DNA of 64,000 bases from Lycium barbarum (GCF_019175385.1 NC_083339.1:47044074-47108073); one strand, 5' to 3'; shown: positions 12,713 to 24,426, counted from the first letter of the stretch. Numbers and translations are program-made. The notes: generated by a model from the sequence alone, not told the origin.

Positions 12713-13509
12713 CTACTTTTCGTTCTGAATTCCCAATTTCCCAATACGTTCAGTAATATAAGGGGTGGTACATGATAAAGTAGAATCTAGATCAATTAAC
12801 ACATACATATAACAGGAAAATGTCAATAGTGTACCTGTAGCCGCGTCTGGGGAAGGTTCAGGATCCTGTCGTCCTGTCAATGCATATATACGGTGCGGAG
12901 GACCGGCTGAACTGGGTGCCCCTCCTCTGCCTCGGCCACGGCCAGCTGGGGCCTGGGAAGATTGTCCAGGAGGGCGCACGGACGACGATGAACCGACTAT
13001 CGATCCCATGGGCTGACCCGCACCTCTACCACGCATCGAGGGGCAGTCACGCATCATATGCCCCATCTGTCCGCAAGAATAACAAGCATTCGAACCCAGA
13101 CGACACTGTCCCAAATGCATCCTACCACACTGGTTACACTGTGGTGGGGGCGGCCTCGTCTGACCAGATCCACTATTGTACTGGGGGCTCGAAATCCTGG
13201 ACTGCTCCTGTGTCTGTCCCCCTCTATACTCACTTCTGGCTCCGAAAGATCTGGCCCTTTTTCTGGAGCTCCTATCCAAATAACGCTTTCCCTTCTGCAA
13301 CTGATGACGTTCCTCCAGGTTCTGGGAGTGGGCCTGGATGCGAGCAATAGTCATCCCATCCTGGAGTGAAGCCGTCAAGCATTCCTTAACTAAATGTGGC
13401 CCCAACCCACTCACAAATCGGTGTACATGATCTCCCATATCAGCCACCATGGCTGGGCATACCTGGCTAGAGAGTTAAAGCGAAGACTGTATTCTCGGAC
13501 ATTCATATT
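12713..13509 (-). pseudogene. E2 gag, C-terminal part plus start of protease
   Basis: Continues the gag cut at 24427. From 13509 it carries the segment [15 protein letters not shown], then a one-base deletion at about 13455, then [15 protein letters not shown], which ends the gag domain. A basic Ser/Arg/Gly-rich stretch leads to a short Cys/His cluster ([12 protein letters not shown]) and a canonical CCHC knuckle [14 protein letters not shown] for RNA binding. After a Gly/Arg-rich linker comes a protease-like block IDLDSTLSC, where relatives read DPGST, so the catalytic neighbourhood is altered. The frame ends at 12713 without pol. Confidence 0.85.
13505..13509. repeat. E3 target duplication (ATATT), left copy
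   Basis: ATATT here equals ATATT at 24422-24426, flush with both outer LTR ends of E3. One copy belongs to the interrupted E2 gag frame. Confidence 0.92.
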
Positions 13510-16404
13510 TGTCACGACCCAACCCCGTAGGCCGTGACTAGTGCCCGATCTGGGCACCCAAACCCATCTATCAAATGCATTCAAGTATATAGCAGAAGTC
13601 GCCAAGGCTATATTCTAAATTTAGATAATTTCCAGAAAAATTTCGGCAGAGTTTCCTTTGTTTTACAGACTATCCAAAATAACCCTGCGCACAGAAAATA
13701 CCAACAAAGGCCACACCGGCCAACAAGGCAACATGTAAACATATGCGGACCGGCCGCCGCGGCGAATGGGATCGCCCAAACACATCATATACACACATCC
13801 GTACAGAAAGACCCAACCCACACACATGTCCATAGACCTCTAAACAGACCGACAGAATCATATGACGGGACAGGGCCCCGCCGTACCCAAATAGTCAGAT
13901 ATACAGAAATATATACATAACAAAAGATGTATGTACCAAAAGTGGACTCCGGATCAAAAGGGAGTACTCCGAAATAGCAGAAAGTGGAGCCTACAGTGAT
14001 GGATTACTTGTGTCTGTACCTGCGGGCGTGAAACGCAGCCCCCGAAGAAAGGGGGTCAGTACGAAAGATGTACTGAGTATGTAAAGCATAGAGTATAGAT
14101 ATATGAGCCATAACTGAAAACAAACAGGATACAAAGGGGAAATACCGAACAGTATATCAAAATCTGTATCAAAACCATATATACGTAATGCAAACAAAAT
14201 CATGCAAAGCTCAGGAACGTGGTCACCACTCCGACGCTGGTGCCACACACAGCATAACACCGAAAGGTTCAAATCTCCGTACATCCCCGAGCACACATAT
14301 CAGCATAGCATATCACCAGCCATATCACAGCATAACTCCAAACAGAACCCGACCCTATGGCGAGGTCTCGGGAACCGTAACACAGCATACGGCCGAATTT
14401 ATCATAGCGATCACGAATCATAACCGGCCCGGGAACCGGTGAACGAAGTCATAATAAGGGCACGAGCGGAGTCGTGAGCAAACAATGCAACTTATAAGTC
14501 AAAACACCTTTTTAAACTTGATAATATCATATGCTAACTCATTAATCAAATAGTTCGAATAACTAGTCAATACGGGGTTCGTTTCACAAAAGTATTTCCA
14601 ACATAGTATTTATGGTTCAAAAATAGTTTAGAATATCGTGGCAGTTAAATATTATTTTATGATAACCAAATTCATAACCAAAAGTGTTTTGCCGACATTA
14701 GACAAGAATGGGCATAATAGAGCAAACAAAGAAGTCTCGATGCTAGCGGGCCCACCGCGGGTCAAGTCGAGGTGGCGGACATGAATCTCAGACATTTGGG
14801 GTCTATGGAATCATACATGGAAGTCTCGAGGCAACTTGATTACATTTACAAAAGTTTCGGACATTAGATCACTTTTCAATATAATATGAGTTTTATAATT
14901 CAATTCAATTGAACGAATAATACTAAATTTCCAATTCTGATTTCTAGGAACAGAATTGCCCTCGGGGCTCCAATATCGACCTAGTATACCTAAGACATGC
15001 CAAAAGAAGGAATGGGTAGCCTTACATACCTTATATGCGTCTTACGCTCGCCCGAAACTCAAGTCCTGTTTCGCTCAGGATCTGCAAATGGTCAAAGTTA
15101 CCAATTAGGGATTTCAAGGCTTAAGAATTCACTTAACCTCATTTTTGTCTACCGAAATTTCGGCAGCATTCCCCCCATATATATATATCACCCCGAGACT
15201 TAGATCGGCTCCATATACAACAACAACAACAAGCCACAGTATCACAATCATCACAAGTCATAACAAAATCACTCTAACGTCAATATTCTTTCTTTCTACA
15301 TAAATCAACAACTTTCATCCAAACTTCACCACCTCCACATTATCGTATTCATTTACTCATTCAAAGTTATTCAAACACATTCCAATAATATTCCAAACGA
15401 TATACATGAATTTAAGCAATCCGCTACTTTTCCTATTCTATTCAAAACGTCCACAACTACGACGAACATACTAACTTGCATTGTTTCATTCCATATTCAT
15501 TAACAACAACCATAATTCACATTTAAAGTCTTACTTTCACAATTATATACGAATATACAAAAATCATATAATTTCCCATAAGGACCCGCAACCATTTTCA
15601 ATGCCAATTCAACTCGTTAAACATTCATTTACGTCATAAATGCCACAACGACGCAACTAACAAACTAAACAAAATCAAAATTCACCTTGCCTTCACCATG
15701 ACATGGCTCAGAGCCACTTCACCACACACTCACACACCCACGGTTTCACACACACACCAAAACTACGGAATTCTCGTCTATTCTCAATCCTTATAATATT
15801 CTTACGAATTCCATAACACAAAAGTGACAAAATCCTTACCTTATCTTGAAATTCCGACTTGCCGCAAACGTGATTCTTTCGCCAAACAAATTGTATCACG
15901 TCGGAGAGCGTCTTGTACTTGCTACAAATATGAGAAGAACAATATTTTTAGACAACAATCCAAGGCTAGAGATTTTTTTTTTTTTTGGAACAAGGGGTTC
16001 GGCCGAATGGGGTTCAAGAACTCAAGGATGAGTTTTTAATTTTGTTTCTAGATTTCTCTAAGGATAAGCATACCTATATACATAATTGATTAGTAGGCAC
16101 ATGGAAAGCACATGACCATTAAATGGGTCTTGGGCCAAGGCCTCATGGCCGGCCACCCTATGGTCTTGGGCTTCAATTTTCCTTCAAAGTTTTCTTGGCC
16201 CAATTCGTTGAAATATCGTTTTGTAATTCCCGAAACCAATTTCCGGAATTCCAATTTTTGTCCTTAGACTTCCTCCACATTTCCACACCAATATTTTCAT
16301 AAACAACATATACATATTAACTAAAATCAAAGATATGGCCTTATAACATACAAGTCTCAATTATTTTCAAGATTTCCAATTATGCGAAAACATGGGAAAT
16401 AACA
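13510..16404 (-). repeat. E3 3' LTR (2895 bp)
   Basis: From the PPT-adjacent TG-start at 16404 to ...GTCGTGACA at 13510. Holds a three-hairpin region (14020-14090), the splice-donor-like block (15018-15035), the GAAATTTCGGCAGCATT block (about 15160) and a GGCGGG/CCCGTC stem (13864-13882). Confidence 0.92.
14020..14090 (-). other. Three-hairpin RNA block, E3 3' LTR copy
   Basis: In element orientation, with 0-2 bases between stems: CAGTAC-ATCTTTC-GTACTG, then CCCCC-TTTCTTC-GGGGG, then CTGCG-9 nt-CGCAG. All three stems pair fully. The sister copy is at 22037-22107. Confidence 0.65.
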
Positions 16405-16440
16405 TTCTCCCCCCCTTTAGAACATTCGTCCCCGAATGTT
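16405..16440 (-). other. E3 polypurine tract and pre-PPT hairpin
   Basis: Purine run AAAGGGGGGG followed by AGAA and the LTR start on the minus strand; the perfect inverted repeat AACATTCG/CGAATGTT with a 4-base loop lies at 16421-16440. Confidence 0.88.
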
Positions 16441-16532
16441 AAATTACTCTTATAAGGTCTTATGAGCATAACGGGGGAGTCCCCCTCTTGTAAGTAGTAC
16501 ACATAATTCATCCATCGCTTAATACAACAAGT

Positions 16533-17732
16533 TTAAAAAAAAAAGTTTAGATTACCTGTGGGCGTAGGAAACAAGTGGGGATATTTCCTCCTCATCTCCT
16601 CCTCAGACTCCCAGGTCATCTCTTCCCGGTTGTTGTTGCGCCATAGGACTTTAACAGAAGGCACTTCCTTAGTGCGTAGTCTCCTGACCTGCCGATCCAG
16701 AATAGTTATAGGCTGCTCTTCATAAGACAAATGCTCCGTTACCTGAATGTCATTTACTGGGAATATTCTGGAAGGATCACCAATACATTTTCGCAGCATG
16801 GACACATGAAATACCGGGTGCACTGCCTCCAAATCAGATGGTAAGTCTAGCTCATAGGCGACCTCGCCTATCTTCCGAATGATCTGATACGGCCCGATAT
16901 ACCGCGGGCTTAACTTACCCTTTTTACCGAACCTCATAACACCCTTCATAGGCGACACCTTCAGAAATACCCAGTCGCCAATCTGGAACTCTAATGGTCG
17001 ACGTCGTCTGTCTGCATATGCTTTCTGTCGACTCTGTGCAGCCAATAATCGCTCCCGAATAAGTTTTACTTTATCCACTGCTTCCTGGATCACATCTGGC
17101 CCAATTAATTTGGTTTCGCCCACATCGAACCACCCAATAGGAGATCTACATTTCCTGCCATAAAGAGCTTCGTACGGTGCCATCTGAATGCTGGAGTGAT
17201 AACTGTTATTATAGGCAAATTCAATAAGCGGCAAATGATCATCCCAGCTGCCTCTGAAATCAATAACGCAGGCCCGCAACATATCTTCCAGCGTCTGAAT
17301 AGGGTGCTCGGCCTGCCCGTCGGACTGAGGATGAAAAGATGTACTGAGACTCACCTGAGTCCCTAATCCCTCCTGAAATGACCTCCAGAAATTTGCCGTA
17401 AACTGGGCACCTCGGTCAGTAATAATAGATACGGGGACTCCGTGAAGTCTGACTATCTCTCTGATATATAATCTAGCATAATCCTCAGCCGAATAAGTAG
17501 TCCGGACTGGGAGAAAGTGGGCTGATTTCGTCAGTCTGTCAACAATAACCCAAATAGAATCGTACCTGCGTGGAGTGCGTGGTAACCCAACAACGAAATC
17601 CATATTAATCATCTCCCATTTCCAGGCTGGAATTTCCATCTCCTGTAATAATCCACCGGGCTTCTGATGTTCAATTTTAACTTGCTGACAATTTGGGCAC
17701 TGACCAACGAACTCTGCAATATCTTTCTTCAT
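16533..17732 (-). CDS. E3 integrase core, GPY/F region and chromodomain
   Basis: Open frame of 399 codons, the longest intact pol part. It begins after an in-frame stop with the CPNC half of the HHCC finger. The DDE core follows: Asp in MDFVVGLP (about residue 45), Asp in ITDRGAQF (about 105), Glu in DGQAEHP (about 141), the last with His where relatives have Arg. The C-terminal domain has the GPY motif in LSPRYIGPYQII (about 275). The end, ITILDRQVRRLRTKEV through EEMTWESEEEMRRKYPHLF, is a Tekay-type chromodomain, thought to guide integration toward marked chromatin. The enzyme would join cDNA ends to host DNA in the nucleus. Probably not translated as such because the upstream frame is broken. 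Confidence 0.92.
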   Translation of the reverse strand: MKKDIAEFVGQCPNCQQVKIEHQKPGGLLQEMEIPAWKWEMINMDFVVGLPRTPRRYDSIWVIVDRLTKSAHFLPVRTTYSAEDYARLYIREIVRLHGVPVSIITDRGAQFTANFWRSFQEGLGTQVSLSTSFHPQSDGQAEHPIQTLEDMLRACVIDFRGSWDDHLPLIEFAYNNSYHSSIQMAPYEALYGRKCRSPIGWFDVGETKLIGPDVIQEAVDKVKLIRERLLAAQSRQKAYADRRRRPLEFQIGDWVFLKVSPMKGVMRFGKKGKLSPRYIGPYQIIRKIGEVAYELDLPSDLEAVHPVFHVSMLRKCIGDPSRIFPVNDIQVTEHLSYEEQPITILDRQVRRLRTKEVPSVKVLWRNNNREEMTWESEEEMRRKYPHLFPTPTGNLNFFF

Positions 17733-17897
17733 ACCGTCTCACCAATACAAACTTCTGAGATCATGATACATTTTAGTGGAACCAGGATGAACAGAATAAC
17801 GTGCATTATGCGCCTCGCCCATGATTTGTCGCCGTAAGCCTGCAACATCCGGTACACAGAATCTGCCTTCATATAATAATACCCCTTCAGGCGAAAT
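17733..17897 (-). pseudogene. E3 integrase N-terminal zinc-finger segment between two stops
   Basis: Minus-strand translation between a TAA at about 17895 and a TGA at about 17740 gives the His..His half of the HHCC zinc-binding domain (EAHNARYSVHPGSTKMYHDL), leading to the CPNC in the next frame. The TGA sits where relatives have the second Trp of a Trp-Trp pair, so a TGG to TGA change is likely. No methionine start; this is simply the linker of a broken polyprotein. Confidence 0.8.
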
Positions 17898-18527
17898 TTA
17901 AAACGGAGTCTTTTCTTTATTAAGAGCCACATCTCTGTACTGAACCAGAATAGGATCCTCAAACTGTCGCTGCTTTACTTCTTCTATAATAGATGATTCA
18001 GCAACTGCACGAACAGAAATCACAGAATCTGCCAAACGAACTCCAAGGCTGGCCAACTGATGAATTTCACAAACCAAATCTTTCTTACCAGGTGGTACAT
18101 CATCCAAGCTGCCCATAGACTTGCCGCTAAGTGCATCCGCTACCACATTGGCTTTCCCAGGATGGTACAGAATATCAACGTCATAATCTTTCAATAATTC
18201 AAGCCATCTTCTCTGCTGCAAATTCAGTTCCTTCTGTTTAAAAATATACTGGAGACTCTTATGGTCCGTATAAATATCAACATGGACCCCATATAAATAG
18301 TGCCGCCAAATCTTCAAAGCGTGAATCACCGCGGCCAACTCAAGATCATGAGTGGGATAATTCTTCTCGTGCGGTCTGAGCTGCCGGGAGGCATAGGCTA
18401 TAACGCGACCGTGCTGCATCAACACACAACCTATCCCAATACCAGAGGCATCACAATAGACAACATACCCGTCTGATCCTTCTGGAAGGGCTAAAACTGG
18501 AGCTGTAATTAATTTTTCTTTCAACAT
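17898..18527 (-). pseudogene. E3 RNase H domain
   Basis: About 209 codons in frame with RT but separated by a stop. Catalytic blocks are visible: Asp in VVYCDASG (about residue 27), Glu in HDLELAAV (about 62), Asp in IYTDHKSLQ (about 86) and Asp in NVVADALSG (about 132), typical of Ty3/Gypsy RNase H that removes template RNA during cDNA synthesis. The stop that separates it from RT stands at a position usually Gln, consistent with CAG to TAG. The downstream linker ([13 protein letters not shown]..) leads toward integrase. Confidence 0.88.
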
Positions 18528-19535
18528 CTAAAAGCTGCGCTCGCAGGCATCAGTCCACTGAAATTTTGCTGCTTTCTGAGTAAGCTTCGTCAGTGGTGCC
18601 GCAATAGAAGAAAAATTTTCCACGAACCTCCGATAATATCCGGCTAACCCCAGAAAACTGCGAACCTCTGTCGGTGTAGTAGGCCTGGGCCAATTCTGTA
18701 CAGCTTCAATTTTCTGCGTATCGACCCGAATACCATCTGCTCCGACAATATGCCCCAAGAATGCCACAGAAGTTAACCAGAATTCACATTTGGAAAATTT
18801 AGCATATAATTTTTGTTGCCGAAGAATACCAAGTACTGTTCTCAAATGATCTGAATGCTCCTCTGCTGATCGTGAATAAATCAAAATATCATCGATAAAC
18901 ACAATCACGAACATATCCAGGAAAGGCCGAAATACCCGATTCATCAGATCCATGAATACCGCTGGAGCATTAGTCAGCCCGAAAGACATCACTCTGAATT
19001 CATAATGCCCGTACCGGGTCCTGAAAGCAGTCTTCGGGATATCTGATTCTCGCACTCGCACCTGATGATAACCCGAGCGCAAATCTATCTTTGAAAAATA
19101 CTTAGAACCCTGCAACTGATCAAACAAATCATCAATCCGGGGGAGGGGATATTTATTCTTTATAGTCACCTTATTTAATTGCCGATAATCGATACACATT
19201 CGCAGTGACCCATCTTTCTTTCTTACAAATAATACCGGCGCTCCCCAGGGTGATGTACTGGGTCTGATAAAGCCTTTATCTAACAGATCTTTCAGCTGCT
19301 CTTTCAATTCCTTCAATTCAGTCGGTGCCATTCTGTACGGAGGAATAGATATAGGCTGCGTATCCGACAACAAGTCTATAGTGAAATCTATCTCTCGTTC
19401 AGGCGGAAGACCCGGAAGCTCATCTGGAAACACATCTGGGAACTCACTAACAACAGGAATAGACTGAAGAGTAGGTGTCTCGGCTGTAGTATCGTGCACA
19501 CGAACCAAATGATAGATGTAACCTTTCTGAATCAT
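18528..19535 (-). pseudogene. E3 reverse transcriptase domain
   Basis: 335 codons. After the linker [13 protein letters not shown] come the RT blocks in order: [31 protein letters not shown] (first catalytic Asp), [17 protein letters not shown] and the active-site box [10 protein letters not shown], then [11 protein letters not shown] and the thumb [16 protein letters not shown]. It would copy element RNA to cDNA inside the particle. A TAG lies directly before the first Met (KMIQKG..), so the Met at 19535 is not a true start; the natural frame comes from gag-protease upstream. Confidence 0.92.
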
Positions 19536-19630
19536 CTTCTAAGCCTTGAGGTACGAAACAAACTTACCCCTCGGCGATGCCGTAGACCCGAACGACTCTA
19601 TAACAGGTTCCCCTGGAAACTGAAAACGGA
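19536..19630 (-). pseudogene. E3 protease-RT linker, out of frame with gag
   Basis: Short segment that in the pol frame reads as the conserved protease-to-RT linker, ending with the TAG at about 19536. The gag frame meets its stop at 19631 because of a one-base deletion about 80 bases upstream, near codons for LDMLE. Confidence 0.75.
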
Positions 19631-21370
19631 CTACCTTTTTCTGGCAGTCCACATTAGCATAACAGGAAGCCAACCAGTCCATACCCATAATGACATCAAT
19701 TCCAGCATATCTAATTCTATCAAATCAACTTTAGTGCAGCGATCACATATAGTCACAGAACAATCCCTGTATACCTGCCTCGCTATAATACAATCCCCGA
19801 CCGGGGTAGCTACCTCAAATGGCTCTATAGGCTCAGACACTATCCCAATTTTACTAGCAACGAGCGGGGAAATATATGATAAAGTAGAACCAGGATCAAT
19901 CAGTGCATACACAGATCTGGAGAAACCCAGTAATGTACCTGTGACGACATATGGTGAAGCCTCCTGGTCCTGGCGACTGGCTAATGCATATATGCGGTTC
20001 GAGGGACCGCTAGAACCTGAAGCACTGCCACGACCTCGACCGCGTCCCACCGGTGCAGGCATACCTCGCCCCGCAGGGCGTGCAACTGATGGAGCAGATG
20101 ATGAACCAGCGGCTGATCCCGTCGGCTGAGCTACACTACCAGAACCGCTTGCCAACGGACAATCTCGCATAATATGGCCCTGACCGCCGCATGAAAAACA
20201 GGCTCCAGTAAGTCGATAACACTCTCCAGGGTGCGATTTCCCGCAATGGGAACAACGGGGCCTGGGTGGTCTGGGCTGGCTGGGACCTCTGGCTATCTGT
20301 GACCCTGATGCTCTGGAGCTCTGACCGGCCCCAGACTGTCCTGCACTGTCAAATCTCCTACCGGCTGGCTGTGTACCCCGGCCTGACGGAGGAGGATGTC
20401 TGCCTGACTGCTGCTGCTGAGGCTGTCCGCCTCGAGAATCTCCAGAATAACCTGCCGATCTGGCCCTCTTGGGCGGCCTCCTGTCCCGATCTCTGCTGGA
20501 ATAATCAGCTCTATGTCGGTCCTCCATACCCAGGGCATAAGCCTGTAGTCGGGCAATATACATGTCTGTCTGCAATGCCACCGCCATACAGCCATCAATC
20601 AAATAGCGGTCTAACCCCATCACGTATCTGTGCATTCGATCGGCCATATCTGCTACTATGGCAGGTGAATACTGGGCCAAAGAATCAAACTCCATATTAT
20701 ACTCACGGACGCTCCGACCCCTCTGCTGCAGATGCAAAAATTGGTCAACCCGCGCCCGCCGTAACTCTGGGGGCAAAAAGTGGTGAGTGAAAGCAGTCAC
20801 GAACTCGTCCCAAGTAGCTGGGGTAGCACCCTCACCCCTGGATAGCTCCCAGGACTCATACCAGTGAGCAGCAACATCCCGTAGTCTATGCGAAGCCAAC
20901 TCAACAGACTCAGTCTCTGAAGCCCTGACCAAATCTAGTGAGCGCCGCATCCCCCGAATAAAGTTATGGGGGTCCTCGTTGGGCTTAGACCCGAAACACT
21001 CTGGAGGGCCACATAATAGGAACTCTCGAACCCTCAGGCTGCCACGCCTGTCGTCATCGTCATCATCTCTCCGCCCGCGTCTGCGAGCCTGCCCCGCTAC
21101 CAGTGTGGTCAATAACTGTACAGCCTCTCTCAGTGTCCTGTCCTCCGCCCCTGGCTGAGGAGCCGGAGGCTCGGGTGCGGGTACTCGGGACCCTAGAGCT
21201 GCTGATGGACCTGCTCCAGGCTCCGCCGGTGGTGGTGTAGCGGATCCCTCTGAATGGGGCACAACCTCGGGAAAATAATAAACACGAGCCCGCGTAACTC
21301 GCTGTGCCTGACTAGTGCATGTCATCCCTGCCTTGCCCTTCTGGGCCGCTGTTTCCTTCTTCGGAGGCAT
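19631..21370 (-). CDS. E3 Gag and aspartic protease
   Basis: About 579 codons from MPPKKETAAQKGK. I chose the Met at 21370 because the sequence after it matches the E2 and E5 gag starts; another Met lies 4 codons upstream. Order: basic N-terminus; Pro/Ala-rich linker; Asp-rich stretch (about residues 107-112); retrotransposon gag domain with FGSKPNEDPHNFI, ASETESVELASHRLRD, WYESWELSRGE, FLPPELRRARVDQF and VREYNMEFDSLAQYSP; basic linker; Cys/His cluster CSHCGKSHPGEC; CCHC knuckle CFSCGGQGHIMRDC; Gly/Arg-rich linker; protease active site ALIDPGSTLSYI. A one-base deletion near the end shifts the last ~25 residues (..LMSLWVWTGW..) out of the pol frame. Gag would build the particle and bind RNA; protease would cut the polyprotein. 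Confidence 0.9.
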   Translation of the reverse strand: MPPKKETAAQKGKAGMTCTSQAQRVTRARVYYFPEVVPHSEGSATPPPAEPGAGPSAALGSRVPAPEPPAPQPGAEDRTLREAVQLLTTLVAGQARRRGRRDDDDDDRRGSLRVREFLLCGPPECFGSKPNEDPHNFIRGMRRSLDLVRASETESVELASHRLRDVAAHWYESWELSRGEGATPATWDEFVTAFTHHFLPPELRRARVDQFLHLQQRGRSVREYNMEFDSLAQYSPAIVADMADRMHRYVMGLDRYLIDGCMAVALQTDMYIARLQAYALGMEDRHRADYSSRDRDRRPPKRARSAGYSGDSRGGQPQQQQSGRHPPPSGRGTQPAGRRFDSAGQSGAGQSSRASGSQIARGPSQPRPPRPRCSHCGKSHPGECYRLTGACFSCGGQGHIMRDCPLASGSGSVAQPTGSAAGSSSAPSVARPAGRGMPAPVGRGRGRGSASGSSGPSNRIYALASRQDQEASPYVVTGTLLGFSRSVYALIDPGSTLSYISPLVASKIGIVSEPIEPFEVATPVGDCIIARQVYRDCSVTICDRCTKVDLIELDMLELMSLWVWTGWLPVMLMWTARKR

Positions 21371-21561
21371 CACTGCAAACACAATAAAGGATCAGATCAA
21401 AATCGTCCTAATAGCACAGCTCTAACGCACGATCTAAGATTCCAAAGAAAAGTAACACCCTAAATGCCCTGTAGCCTCCTGTTTATAGACGTGGTGCACA
21501 GCACACCGATAAACAAGACTCTACGAGAGACGACCTGTAGACATTCAGAGGACAAACCGCT
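21371..21561 (-). other. E3 leader; primer site deleted
   Basis: The conserved leader is present, with its GTTTAT..ATAAAC hairpin at 21479-21516. The sequence then passes from CCGCTC straight into LTR sequence starting CCGATCTGGG. Comparison with the other LTR and with the E2 primer region shows that the iMet primer site and the last ~35 bases of the LTR are missing. This copy could not prime reverse transcription. Confidence 0.85.
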
Positions 21562-24421
21562 CCGATCTGGGCACCCAAACCCATCTATCAAATGCATTCA
21601 AGTATATATCAGAAGCCGCCAAGGCTATATTCTAAATTTAGATAATTTCCAGAAAAATTTCGGCTGAGTTTCCTTTGTTTTACAGACTATCCAAAATAAC
21701 CCTGCGCACAGAAAATACCAACAAAGACCACACCGGCCAACAAGGAAACATGTAAACATATGCGGACCGGCCGCCGCGGCGAATGGGATCGCCCAAACAC
21801 ATCATATACACACATCCGTACAGAAAGACCCAACCCACACACATGTCCACAGACCTCTAAACATACCGACAGAATCATATGACGGGATAGGGCCCCGCCG
21901 TACCCAAATAGTTAGATATACAGAAATATATACATAACAAAAGATGTATGTACCAAAAGTGGACTCCGGATCAAAAGGGAGTACTCTGAAATAGCAGAAA
22001 GTGGAGCCTACAGTGATGGATCACCTGTGTCTATACCTGCGGGCATGAAACGCAGCCCCCGAAGAAAGGGGGTCAGTACGAAAGATGTACTGAGTATGTA
22101 AAGCATAGAGTACAGAAATATGAGCCATAACTGAAAACAAACAGGATACAAAGGGGAAATACCGAACAGTATATCAAAATCTGTATCAAAACCATATATA
22201 CGTAATGCAAACAAAATCATGCAAAGCTCAGGAACGTGGTCACCACTCCGACGCTGGTGCCACACACAGCATAACACCGGAAGGTTCAAATCTCCGTACA
22301 TCCCCGAGCACACATATCAGCATAGCATATCACCCGCCATATCACAGCATAACTCCAAACGGAACTCGGCCCTATGGCGAGGTCTCGGGAACCGTAACAC
22401 AGCATACGGCTGAATTTATCATAGCGCGCACGAATCATAACCGGCCCGGGAACCGGTGAACCAAGTCATAATAAGGGCACGAGCGGAGTCGTGAGCAAAC
22501 AATGCAACTTATAAGTCAAAAAACCTTTTTAAACTTGATAATATCATATGCTAACTCATTAATCAAATAGTTCGAATAACTAGTCAATACGGGGTTCGTT
22601 TCACAAAAGTATTTCCAACATAGTATTTATGGTTCAAAATATAGTTTAGAATATCGTGACAGTCAAACATTATTTTATGACAACCAAATTCATAACCAAA
22701 AGTGTTTTGCCGACATTAGACAAGAATGGGCATAATAGAGCAAACAAAGAAGTCTCGATGCTAGCGGGCCCACCGCGGGTCAAGTCGAGGTGGCGGACAT
22801 GAATCTCAGACATTTGGGGTCTATGGAATCATACATGGAAGTCTCGATGCAACTTTATTACATTTACAAAAGTTTCGGACATTAGATCACTTTTCAATAT
22901 AATATGAGTTTTGTAATTCAATTCAATTGAATGAATAATACTAAATTTCCAATTCGGATTTCTAGGAACAGAATTGCCCTCGGGGCTCTAATATCGACCT
23001 AGTATACCTAAGACATGCCAAAAGAAGGAATGGGTAGCCTTACATACCTTATATGCGTCTTACGCTCGCCCGAAACTCAAGTCCCGTTTCGCTCAGGATC
23101 TGCAAATGGTCAAAGTTACCAATTAGGGATTTCAAGGCTTAAGAATTCACTTAACCTCATTTTTGTCTATCGAAATTTCGGCAGCATTTCCCCCATATAT
23201 ATATATCACCCCGAGACTTAGCTCGGCTCCATATACAATAACAACAACAACCCACAGTATCACAATCATCACAAGTCATAACAAAATCACTCTAACGTCA
23301 ATATTCTTTCTTCCTATATAAATCAACAACTTTCATCCAAACTTCACCACCTCCACATTATCATATTAATTTACTCATTCAAAGTTATTCAAACACATTC
23401 CAATAATATTCCAAACGATATACATGAATTTAAGCAATCCACTACTTTTCATATTCTATTCAAAACGTCCACAACTACGACGAACATACTAACTTGCATT
23501 GTTTCATTCCAAATTCATTAACAACAACCATAATTCACATTTAAAGTCTTACTTTCACAATTATATACGAATATACAAAAATCATATAATTTCCCATAAG
23601 GACCCGCAACCATTTTCAATGCCAATTCAACTCGTTAAACATTCATTTACGTCATAAATGCCACAACGACGCAACTAACAAACTAAACAAAATCAAAATT
23701 CACCTTGCCTTCACCATGACATGGCTCACGACCACTTCACCACACACACACACACCCACGGTTTCACACACACACCAAAACTACGGAATTCTCGTCTATT
23801 CTCAATCCTTATAATATTCTTACGAATTCCATAACACAAAAGTGACAAAATCCTTACCTTATCTTGAAATTCCGACTTGCCGCAAACGTGATTCTTTCGC
23901 CAAACTAATTGTATCACGTCGGAGAGCGTCTTGTACTTGCTAAAAATATGAGAAGAACAAGATTTTTAGACCACAATCCAAGGCTAGAGATTTTTTTTTT
24001 TTTGGAACAAGGGGTTCGGCCGAATGGGGTTCAAGAACTCAAGGATGAGTTTTTAATTTTGTTTCTAGATTTCTCTAAGGATAAGCATACCTATATACAT
24101 AATTGATTAGTAGGCACATGTAAAGCACATGAAAATTAAATGGGACTTGGGCCAAGGCCTCATGGCCGGCTACCCCATGGTCTTGGGCTTCAATTTTCCT
24201 TCAAATTTTTCTTGGCCCAATTCGTTGAAATCTCGTTTTGTAATTCCCGAAACCAATTTCCGGAATTCCAATATTTGTCCTTAGACTTCCTCCACATTTC
24301 CACACCAATATTTTCATAAACAACATAGACATATTAACTAAAATCAAAGATATGGCCTTATAACATACAAGTCTCAATTATTTTCAAGATTTCCAATTAT
24401 GCGAAAACACGGGACATAACA
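21562..24421 (-). repeat. E3 5' LTR, inner end deleted (2860 bp)
   Basis: Collinear with 13545-16404. The first ~35 plus-strand bases of the full LTR (TGTCACGACC through AGTGC) are missing at the 21561/21562 junction. Outer end is flush with ATATT at 24422. Confidence 0.92.
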
Positions 24422-24426
24422 ATATT
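24422..24426. repeat. E3 target duplication (ATATT), right copy
   Basis: Identical to 13505-13509; reads into the E2 gag frame at the codons for Gly-Asn. Confidence 0.92.

Larger units (their letters stand above)
13510..24421 (-). mobile_element. E3: Tekay-type chromovirus (Ty3/Gypsy) with full domain set, defective
   Basis: 10.9-kb minus-strand element with LTRs 24421-21562 and 16404-13510, PPT 16418-16405, gag, protease, RT, RNase H, integrase and C-terminal chromodomain, flanked by a perfect ATATT duplication. LTRs are very similar (five differences in the first ~225 aligned bases). The inner end of the 5' LTR and the primer site are deleted, and pol has one frameshift and four stops. It lies within the gag of E2. 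The GPY motif and chromodomain place it in the Tekay/Del clade. Confidence 0.93.

Noticed and set aside
12880..13369. Plus-strand frames of 156 and 103 codons
   Set aside because: Antisense shadows of the E2 gag knuckle region.
20266..20790. 174-codon plus-strand frame opposite the E3 gag
   Set aside because: GC-rich antisense shadow of gag, no recognisable domain.
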